This document shows, in pieces, positions 1 to 5,012 of a DNA stretch of 5,012 nucleotides. The notes below the pieces were generated by a model. It did not search any database. It was not told where the DNA came from and saw nothing but the letters and a program-made list of their open reading frames with translations. The DNA comes from an uncultured beta proteobacterium (GTDB lineage: Bacteria > Pseudomonadota > Gammaproteobacteria > Burkholderiales > Burkholderiaceae_C): contig CAISLL010000064.1 in the NCBI GenBank assembly GCA_903886165.1, positions 1 through 5,012 of the forward strand, written 5' to 3'. How positions within the stretch are numbered: position 1 is the first letter of the stretch; every line of letters starts with the position of its first letter. The translations under genes and the position numbers were made by a program.

Positions 1-997
1 GGTCTGCAATCAACGCCAGCTCGTGTTCTAGCTGCTGCTGCACGCTGGCAGGCACGCCTTGTGGGTAACGTTTGTCGGCGCCTTCAAAGGTGTGCTGGCG
101 CAGGGTTTGGCTGGGGGGCAAGCCGGGCAACACAGCTTCCAGCGGGTACTGGTAGCGCAATTCGTCCAGGCTGAATGCGCATCTTGAGGCCACCGTGATC
201 GTGTTGGCCAACAACTCGGGCGGGTAGATTTTGGCCAGACGCGCACGGCTGCGCAAGTGCGCTTCGGCATTGGCCTGCAGGGCAAGGCCACATGCGGCCA
301 CAGGCTGGCCCAGCCGCACCGCGGTGAGCACGTCTTGCAGCGGCTTGCGTGAACGCACGTGCATCACCACCCCACCAGCTGCCACCAAGGGCACGCCACT
401 GCGCGTTGAGATGTGTTGCAAGCGCTGCAACTGCAAGGCGTCAGCCGGCCCCAGCAACAATTCAACGCCTAGCCAGCAATTTGTGCCAAATATACCTCTA
501 GCCCTTATAGCTATTGCACAAGCAGCTATTACATCAATAGCCTCAGGAAACACCAGCAGCAGCTCACAAGCGCACAGCTTTTGCCAACTGGCGTCGCCCC
601 AGCGCACCTGGTACTGCCCTTTGGGCGCACTGCGCCGGGCCAAAGTTATGAACTCGCACAAATCACCCCAGCCATGGAGGTCATGCGCCAAGGCAATAAC
701 GCTGAAGCTCAGACCGGGTGCCGCGGCAACACCCTCCAGCGGCACCACAAATTCAGCCCCCGGCAGCAGCTTCAGGCCGTGTTTTTTAGCCTCAGTGTGG
801 GCGCGCACCATGCCTGCCACGGAACACACATCGGTGATGGCCAAGGCGCTGTAGCCCAGCGCAACTGCGCGCGCCACCAGTTCTTCGGGTTGGGACGCAC
901 CCAAGCCAAAACTGAAATTGCTGCGGCAATGCAACTCGACGTAGGCCACACCACTTGGCGCGAAAGGAGTCTGGGACACATCGGCGGTGGAAGGCAT
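1..997 (-). CDS. dnaE2: Error-prone DNA polymerase DnaE2 (ImuC), N-terminal part, truncated by window edge
   Basis: This is the start of the C-family translesion polymerase which, with ImuA and ImuB, carries out SOS mutagenesis on damaged DNA. I translated the minus strand by hand from ATG at 997-995; it stays open for 332 codons to the edge. The family is usually about 1,050 residues, so roughly a third is present, mostly the PHP domain. Diagnostic DnaE2 stretches are YVELHCRSNFSF (residues 19-30), EELVARAVALGYSALAITD (38-56), LKLLPGAEF (75-83), MHVRSRKPLQDVLTAVRLG (212-230) and, near the edge, LDELRYQYPLE and ELALIAD. Replicative DnaE1 begins differently (HSEYS-type motif), which favours DnaE2. 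The catalytic aspartates lie outside the window. Odd features: residues 153-169 are encoded by an AT-rich dispersed repeat, and some normally conserved PHP positions differ (ITDVC for ITDEC; GVV at 209-211 for DVH). The Shine-Dalgarno is weak (GAAG, 7 nt before ATG). No imuB lies upstream; a LexA operator does. Confidence 0.93.
   Translation of the reverse strand, partial: MPSTADVSQTPFAPSGVAYVELHCRSNFSFGLGASQPEELVARAVALGYSALAITDVCSVAGMVRAHTEAKKHGLKLLPGAEFVVPLEGVAAAPGLSFSVIALAHDLHGWGDLCEFITLARRSAPKGQYQVRWGDASWQKLCACELLLVFPEAIDVIAACAIAIRARGIFGTNCWLGVELLLGPADALQLQRLQHISTRSGVPLVAAGGVVMHVRSRKPLQDVLTAVRLGQPVAACGLALQANAEAHLRSRARLAKIYPPELLANTITVASRCAFSLDELRYQYPLEAVLPGLPPSQTLRQHTFEGADKRYPQGVPASVQQQLEHELALIAD
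494..540 (-). repeat. Comamonadaceae-type short dispersed repeat inside dnaE2
   Basis: An AT-rich block interrupts otherwise GC-rich dnaE2 coding sequence. Read on the minus strand it contains ATAGCTGCTTGTGCAATAGC followed by TATAAGGGCTAGAGG. I recall near-identical short elements (ATAGCTGCTTGCGC...ATAAGGGCTAGAGGC) scattered through Comamonadaceae genomes, mostly between genes. A small inverted pair is present (ATAGCT at 507-512, AGCTAT at 524-529). The block keeps the reading frame and encodes about 16 residues (AIDVIAACAIAIRARGI) where DnaE2 relatives usually have an Arg/Ala-rich helix. Its boundaries are approximate. Calling it a dispersed repeat rests on memory, because only one copy lies in this window. 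Confidence 0.6.
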
Positions 998-1002
998 GGA
1001 AG

Positions 1003-1042
1003 AGCTTCAAAATACTGATTATAAAAACAGTATTTTGAAGCT
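1003..1042. promoter_or_regulatory. LexA operator (SOS box) within a 40-bp perfect palindrome, upstream of dnaE2
   Basis: Positions 1013-1032 read TACTGATTATAAAAACAGTA. This matches the proteobacterial LexA consensus TACTG(TATATATATA)CAGTA at every conserved position (CTG-N10-CAG, extended by TA on both sides). The symmetry runs well past the operator: the arms 1003-1017 and 1028-1042 are perfectly complementary over 15 bp, around a 10-bp spacer (1018-1027). The box ends 16 bp before the dnaE2 start codon, as expected for a LexA-repressed gene of the mutagenesis regulon. The divergent YciI-like gene starts about 195 bp away, so direct control of that gene by this site is less likely. Confidence 0.93.
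1018..1023 (-). promoter_or_regulatory. -10 element of the dnaE2 promoter, inside the LexA box
   Basis: On the minus strand the core of the LexA operator reads TTTTTATAAT, which contains a perfect TATAAT hexamer at 1023-1018. A start about 7 nt downstream (near 1011) would give a leader of only about 14 nt before ATG at 997. No good -35 hexamer is visible 16-18 bp upstream (AAACAG at 1046-1041 at best), so the promoter may be weak or rely on other contacts. LexA bound here would directly cover the -10 element. Confidence 0.6.
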
Positions 1043-1237
1043 GTTTGGTCTGGCACGCTGGGGGAGAACATTTGTCAGTCAACCGGCAGTTGACAGGTTA
1101 AGACCCGTTGCGGACAGCCAAATTGCCGGACAGCAGTCATCCAAATCATCTGATTTTGACGTTAACGTTCAAGTAGGCGACTGGCCGCACAGCCTCTGTT
1201 GTGCGATAGCATTCGACGACTTTATATGGAGGCGCGC
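1043..1237. other. Intergenic region between dnaE2 and the YciI-like gene, rich in small repeats
   Basis: I see no convincing coding sequence here. Short symmetric elements are clustered: GTCAAC/GTTGAC (1078-1083 and 1089-1094), AAATCA/TGATTT (1143-1148 and 1151-1156) and the perfect palindrome ACGTTAACGT (1159-1168). The octamer CGGACAGC is repeated at 1111-1118 and 1127-1134, 16 bp apart. TTGACA (1090-1095) and TTGACG (1156-1161) resemble -35 hexamers, but neither has a good -10 at the right distance, so I do not assign a promoter for the downstream gene. Confidence 0.5.
1228..1232 (+). promoter_or_regulatory. Shine-Dalgarno site of the YciI-like gene
   Basis: GGAGG lies 5 nt before ATG at 1238 and 8 nt before a second in-frame ATG at 1241. 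It favours a start at 1238 or 1241 over the upstream in-frame candidates TTG (1199) and ATG (1226). The signal peptide also begins naturally at this point. Confidence 0.8.
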
Positions 1238-1705
1238 ATGATGAGGATACGATTTGGTTTGGTTGCGGCTTTGCTCCTGACTGTGATGCAGGTCTGCGCA
1301 CAACAACAGGCCTCGTCGGCCACTTACGACGCGGCGATGGCAGCCCGACTCGGCGCCGATGACTATGGCATGAGGAGCTACGTTCTGGTTGTTTTGAAGA
1401 CCGGACCGAACAAGATACCACCGGGCGCCGAGCGAGATGAGATGTTTCAAGGACATTTTGCGAACATGAAGCGACTTTCCGAGGCCGGTAAGCTTGTACT
1501 GGCTGGTCCATTCGATGGCGTGGATGGTTGGCGCGGGTTGTTTGTATTCGCCGTGAAAGAGATAGATGAAGCCAAGCAGCTGGCCGCCACCGATCCAGTG
1601 CTGGTGAAGGGTGAAATGATTGCCGAATACCACAAATATTTCGGTTCTGCCGCGATCATGATCATTCCGGAAGTTCACGAAAAACTTGCGAAGAAGCGGT
1701 TTTGA
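1238..1705 (+). CDS. Exported YciI-like (YCII domain) protein
   Basis: A 155-residue protein of unknown specific function. Residues 1-21 form a Sec signal peptide: basic start (MMRIR), hydrophobic core (GLVAALLLTVM) and a likely cleavage site after VCA before QQQ, so the mature protein should be periplasmic or secreted. There is no lipobox. Residues 47-143 resemble the YCII fold: SYVLVVLKTGP strand, conserved His73 in GHFANMKRLSEAGKLVLAGPF, a central GLFVF strand and TDPVLVKGEM (118-127) matching the family's DP...G motif. YciI proteins are small ferredoxin-like alpha/beta proteins; a His/Asp pair is suspected of catalysis, but substrates are mostly unknown. The gene stands alone, divergent from dnaE2 and convergent with the RND permease. 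Its base composition looks less GC-rich than its neighbours and a transposase relic follows it, so acquisition by transfer is plausible. Start chosen from the GGAGG site; 1241 is equally possible. Confidence 0.85.
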   Translation: MMRIRFGLVAALLLTVMQVCAQQQASSATYDAAMAARLGADDYGMRSYVLVVLKTGPNKIPPGAERDEMFQGHFANMKRLSEAGKLVLAGPFDGVDGWRGLFVFAVKEIDEAKQLAATDPVLVKGEMIAEYHKYFGSAAIMIIPEVHEKLAKKRF

Positions 1706-1741
1706 ATTGAAGCAGTCGGTGTTCTCGGTCGCCTAACGAAC

Positions 1742-1993
1742 GAAAGTGACTTCATCATTGATGGCTCCAAGGCACTGCGCTCGGGAATCGAGCAGTTGTG
1801 CGGCAAGGACGCCAAAGTCCAGCGCTGCCGCATTCACAAGATTCGCAACGTCACGGAGCGACTTCCAAAGGACCGCGCCGAGCAGGTGCGCTGGTTGATG
1901 AAGCAGGCCTTCAAGCTCGATACAACAGCGGGCAAGCTGCGTCTGAAAGATTTGGCACGGAGCCTAATGTTAATAAATAAGATAGCACCCTGA
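1742..1993 (+). pseudogene. IS256-family (mutator-type) transposase, internal fragment
   Basis: Translation from about 1748 gives DFIIDGSKALRSGIEQL, then VQRCRIHKIRNV, then LPKDRAEQVRWLMKQAF and LDTTAGKLRLKDLARSL. These are characteristic of IS256-type DDE transposases. The Asp at 1760-1762 corresponds to the second catalytic Asp, and the Cys (1826-1828) and His (1835-1837) form the family's conserved C/H motif. A complete transposase has about 400 residues. Here only about 75 are recognisable: the N-terminal DNA-binding region, the first Asp and the catalytic Glu are all missing. The homology stops near 1966, where an AT-rich tail runs to a stop at 1991-1993. No start codon with a Shine-Dalgarno site is visible. 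It is a dead relic that marks past insertion and deletion beside the YciI-like gene. Confidence 0.85.
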
Positions 1994-2010
1994 GCTTTCC
2001 CCATAAGTAC

Positions 2011-2030
2011 AAGTGACCAATTTGTCACTT
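2011..2030. repeat. Short inverted repeat at the 3' end of the RND gene (possible weak terminator or IS end)
   Basis: AAGTGAC (2011-2017) and GTCACTT (2024-2030) are perfectly complementary around a 6-nt spacer, 5 bp beyond the stop codon of the RND gene. As RNA this gives a 7-bp hairpin with three G-C pairs. No U-run follows on either strand, so it would be a weak intrinsic terminator at best. Because it borders the transposase relic, it could instead belong to the end of a lost mobile element. Confidence 0.4.
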
Positions 2031-2034
2031 ATCT

Positions 2035-5012
2035 CTACCCCGTAGCGCCCCGAAACACCAGCCGTTTCCCCCAATTGCCAAAATCATCCACCACGGTAAA
2101 CACCGCCGGGATCACCAGCAGGCTCAGCACGGTGGAGGTCATCAGCCCGCCGATCACGGCCACGGCCATCGGGCTTCTGAAACTGGCGTCTGCCGCACCC
2201 CAGCCCACGGCAATGGGCAGCATGCCGGCACCCATGGCCAGGGTGGTCATGACGATCGGGCGGGCGCGTTTGTGACAGGCGTCCAGCAGTGCGTCCATGC
2301 GGCTCAGGCCATGGTCACGCTGCGCCACGATGGCGTATTCCACCAGCAAAATCGAGTTTTTGGTGGCAATGCCCATCAGCATGATCAGGCCAATGAGTGA
2401 GGGCATCGAGAAGCTCTTGCCGGTCAGCAGCAGCATCACAAACGCGCCACCCAGTGACAGCGGCAGCGCCGTCAAAATGGTGAACGGGTGCAAAAAGTTT
2501 TTGAACAGCAACACCAGCACGATGTAAATACACATCACCCCGGTCAGCATGGCCAGACCAAAGCTGGCAAACAGTTCACCCATCACCTCGGCATCACCCA
2601 GCGCCAGTTGTTTCACCCCTGCCGGCAGCGACTGGATGCTGGGGAGTTTGTCCACCGCTTCGGTCACGTCGCCCAAGGGCGCGCCAGACAGTTCCACCTC
2701 AAAGGTGATGTTGCGCGCGCGGTTGAGCCGGTCGATCACGGCCGGGCCACCGGTCATCTCCAGTGTGGCCACCTGGCTGAGCATGACCGGGCCACGGGCA
2801 CCGGGCACGGCCAGGCGGCCCAGCAGCGAAAGATCTTGCCGGGCAGTGTCAGCCAGCTTGACCACAATGGGCACTTGCCGCTGGCTGAGATTGAGCTTGG
2901 CCAGACCGGCGTCATAGTCACCCACGGTAGCCATGCGCAGTGTGTCGGCAATGGCGCTGCTCGTCACCCCAAGATCGGCGGCGCGGGCAAAGTCAGGGCG
3001 CACCGCCACTTCAGACCGGATCAGGCTGGCGCTGGAGGCAATTTGGCCCAGGCCGGGGATCGTGCGCAGGTCTTTTTCCACCGCCGTGGCAGCAGTTGCA
3101 AGTGCATGCGGGTCTTCACCGGTGAGCACCAGCAGGTATTTCTCACCACTGCCGCCCAGGCCCACCTTGCTGCGCACGCCGGGCAGCGCGCCCAAGGCGG
3201 TGCGAATCTCGTTTTCAATGCCTTGTTTGCGTGGGCGCTGGCCGCGCTCGGTCAGCAACACGGTAAGTGTGGCCTTGCGCACCTCGGCCGCACCCTGTGG
3301 CGCAAAAGGGTCAGAGCCGGCCGCCCCGCCCCCCACGGTGGTGTAGACACTTTGCACATGCGCGACTTGGGTCAGCAACTGGCGGGCGGCTTCGGCCATG
3401 TCACGGGTTTGGGCCAGCGTGGCACCGGGTGGCAGCTCGATGTTGACCTGGGTTTGGGAATTGTCATCGGGTGGGATGAAGCCTTTGGGCAGCAGCGGAA
3501 TCAGCATCAGGGAGCCAACAAAAAACGCCAGCGCGGCGGCCATGGTGAGCCAGCGGTGCTTCAAGGCCCAGCCGCTCCAGACCAGGTAACGCGCCATCCA
3601 CCACGGCTCTTTGTGGGCCTGGGTGCTGCGTTTCATGACGTAGGCGGCCATCATGGGGGTGAGCGCACGCGCCACCACCAGTGAGGCAAACACCGCAAGT
3701 GCCGCGGTCCAGCCAAATTGCTTGAAAAATTTGCCCGGTATGCCAGCCATGAAGGCGGTCGGCAAAAACACTGCAATCAGGGTGAACGTGGTGGCAATCA
3801 CCGCCAGTCCAATTTCGTCAGCGGCTTCCATGGCCGCCTGGTAGGGGGTTTTGCCCATTTGCAGGTGGCGCTCGATGTTTTCCACTTCCACAATGGCGTC
3901 GTCCACCAGCACACCAATCACCAATGACAGCGCCAGCAGCGTCACCACGTTGATGGAAAAACCAAGGTAGGCCATGCCAATAAACGCCGGGATCACCGAC
4001 AGCGGCAGCGCCACGGCCGACACAAAGGTGGCGCGCCAGTTGCGCAAAAACAGCCAGACCACAATCACGGCCAGAATCGCGCCCTCATACAGCAGGATCA
4101 TGGAGCCATCAAACTCCTCCTTGACCGGGGTGACAAAGTCAAAGGCTTCGGTGAGTTCCATGTCGGGGTGCTGAACTTTGAGTTCCTGCAACACCAGCTT
4201 GACAGCGGCACCCACCTCAACCTCGCTGGCGCCTTTGCTGCGGGTAATCTCAAACCCCACCACCGGCACGCCATTGAGCAAGGCGGCAGCGCGTGGCTCG
4301 GCCACAGTGTCTATGACGCTGGCCACCTGGTCCAGGCGAATGTGGCGACCGTCACTCAGGGTCAGTTCAATCTGTGCCAGTTCAGCCACGGTTTTAACGG
4401 TCGCCAGGGTGCGCATGGGTTGCTCACTGCCACCGATGTCGGCACGGCCCCCGGCAGCATCCAGCTGCACCTGGCGCAGTTGGCGCGAAATGTCGGACGC
4501 GGTGGCACCCAATGCCTGCAGCTTGAGCGGGTCAAGCGCCACCTCGACCTGACGGGTGACACCGCCCACGCGGCTGATGGCGCCCACGCCTTTGACCGAC
4601 AGCAGGCGACGCGTCAGGGTGTTGTCGACAAACCAGCTCAGGGCCTCGTCGTCCATGCTGGGCACGCGCACGGCATAGGCCAGGATGGGCGCACCGGCCA
4701 GGTCCATCTTGCGCACCACGGGGTCGCGCACGTCGGTGGGCAGGTCACCACGGGCACCCTGCACGGCGCTGCGCACGTCGTCCACGGCTTCTTGTGTGGG
4801 TTTTTCCAGGCGGAATTCAGCGGTGATGGTCACGCCGCCGTCTTGCACCTTGGTGTAGATGTTTTTCAGGCCCGACAGCGGCGCAATGGCGTTTTCCAGC
4901 TTGCGCGCCACTTCGGTTTCCAGCTGCGCCGGTGCGGCCCCGGGCAAGGCGGCCGAGATGGTGATGGTGGGCAAGTCCAGGTCCGGGAACTGCTGCACCT
5001 TCATGGCGTTAA
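2035..5012 (-). CDS. RND efflux transporter permease (AcrB/HAE-type), 5' end outside window
   Basis: Inner-membrane, proton-driven pump of a tripartite multidrug-type efflux system, which normally pairs with a periplasmic adaptor and an outer-membrane channel. The frame is open to the right edge (991 residues). The first ATG in view (5004-5002) is probably internal: the family begins with a cytoplasmic end and TM1, then KVQQFPDLDLPTI, so about 30-40 residues are missing from roughly 1,025. Counting from that Met: porter subdomains at about 10-290; TM2-TM6 at about 302-455, with the proton-relay Asp pair D368-D369 in GVLVDDAIVEVEN; TM7 near 488-505; second porter half about 510-800; TM8-TM12 about 808-972, with relay Lys882 in ATKNSILLVEY and PIVMTTLAMGAGMLP. 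All key relay residues are intact, so it should be active. DDAIVEVEN points to the drug-exporting HAE type rather than the metal-exporting HME type. No adaptor or outer-membrane partner lies downstream; an adaptor may lie upstream, beyond the window. The substrate cannot be read from the sequence. Confidence 0.95.
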   Translation of the reverse strand, partial: NAMKVQQFPDLDLPTITISAALPGAAPAQLETEVARKLENAIAPLSGLKNIYTKVQDGGVTITAEFRLEKPTQEAVDDVRSAVQGARGDLPTDVRDPVVRKMDLAGAPILAYAVRVPSMDDEALSWFVDNTLTRRLLSVKGVGAISRVGGVTRQVEVALDPLKLQALGATASDISRQLRQVQLDAAGGRADIGGSEQPMRTLATVKTVAELAQIELTLSDGRHIRLDQVASVIDTVAEPRAAALLNGVPVVGFEITRSKGASEVEVGAAVKLVLQELKVQHPDMELTEAFDFVTPVKEEFDGSMILLYEGAILAVIVVWLFLRNWRATFVSAVALPLSVIPAFIGMAYLGFSINVVTLLALSLVIGVLVDDAIVEVENIERHLQMGKTPYQAAMEAADEIGLAVIATTFTLIAVFLPTAFMAGIPGKFFKQFGWTAALAVFASLVVARALTPMMAAYVMKRSTQAHKEPWWMARYLVWSGWALKHRWLTMAAALAFFVGSLMLIPLLPKGFIPPDDNSQTQVNIELPPGATLAQTRDMAEAARQLLTQVAHVQSVYTTVGGGAAGSDPFAPQGAAEVRKATLTVLLTERGQRPRKQGIENEIRTALGALPGVRSKVGLGGSGEKYLLVLTGEDPHALATAATAVEKDLRTIPGLGQIASSASLIRSEVAVRPDFARAADLGVTSSAIADTLRMATVGDYDAGLAKLNLSQRQVPIVVKLADTARQDLSLLGRLAVPGARGPVMLSQVATLEMTGGPAVIDRLNRARNITFEVELSGAPLGDVTEAVDKLPSIQSLPAGVKQLALGDAEVMGELFASFGLAMLTGVMCIYIVLVLLFKNFLHPFTILTALPLSLGGAFVMLLLTGKSFSMPSLIGLIMLMGIATKNSILLVEYAIVAQRDHGLSRMDALLDACHKRARPIVMTTLAMGAGMLPIAVGWGAADASFRSPMAVAVIGGLMTSTVLSLLVIPAVFTVVDDFGNWGKRLVFRGATG

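Noticed and set aside
231..1018. Plus-strand open frames of 207 and 145 codons at the left end.
   Set aside because: They lie opposite dnaE2, whose minus-strand frame gives clear family motifs without interruption. Their translations resemble nothing.
1003..1042. The long palindrome as an intrinsic terminator or CRISPR-type repeat.
   Set aside because: It occurs once only, sits just before a start codon, matches the LexA consensus exactly and has no U-tract placed after a GC-rich stem.
1090..1118. TTGACA at 1090-1095 as a sigma-70 -35 element for the YciI-like gene.
   Set aside because: No TATAAT-like hexamer lies 15-19 bp downstream, and the site is about 145 bp before the start codon.
1169..1678. 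A 169-codon minus-strand open frame opposite the YciI-like gene.
   Set aside because: The plus frame has a signal peptide, a Shine-Dalgarno site and YCII motifs, whereas the antisense frame has none of these.
1731..1737. GCCTAAC after the YciI-like gene matches the integron attC R'' core (RYYYAAC), and CGTTCAAG upstream (1166-1173) recalls attC L'' text, suggesting an integron gene cassette.
   Set aside because: No matching GTTRRRY partner or paired L boxes with the expected symmetry could be found. The GTTAACG at 1161-1167 breaks the consensus, and transposase homology starts immediately after 1737. A 7-bp degenerate match is too weak.
2488..3684. A 398-codon plus-strand open frame opposite the RND gene.
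   Set aside because: It is antisense to strongly recognisable RND permease sequence, and its translation is rich in His, Gln and Gly, as expected for the reverse of a GC-rich gene. No domain is recognisable.

Overview
The window looks like chromosomal DNA of a betaproteobacterium, most likely Comamonadaceae (Rhodoferax/Polaromonas-like). The reasons are the GC-rich coding style, a DnaE2-type error-prone polymerase and an RND efflux pump of proteobacterial type. There is also a short AT-rich dispersed repeat whose core (ATAGCTGCTTG...AAGGGCTAGAGG) I recall from many Comamonadaceae genomes. The assignment rests on sequence reading and memory; no database was searched.

Layout. Positions 1-997 (minus) hold the N-terminal third of dnaE2/imuC, the SOS-induced translesion DNA polymerase; the gene runs off the left edge. 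Just upstream of its start is a near-ideal LexA operator inside a 40-bp perfect palindrome, with a TATAAT -10 element in the operator's core. Positions 1043-1237 are intergenic, with several small palindromes and a direct repeat. Positions 1238-1705 (plus) encode a small exported YciI-like protein with a clear signal peptide. It is followed by a decayed piece of an IS256-family (mutator-type) transposase at about 1742-1993. A short inverted repeat (2011-2030) lies against the 3' end of a large RND efflux permease gene that fills 2035-5012 (minus) and runs off the right edge.

How it fits together. dnaE2 (leftward) and the YciI-like gene (rightward) are divergent; the YciI-like gene and the RND permease are convergent. 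The two large minus-strand genes look like conserved chromosome. The roughly 1-kb stretch between them (about 1043-2034), with a less GC-rich orphan gene, a transposase relic and small repeats, looks like an accessory insertion. No functional link among the three genes is evident. I found no complete novel system. The most interesting points are the SOS promoter architecture, the dispersed repeat read as protein inside dnaE2, and the altered PHP residues of that polymerase.
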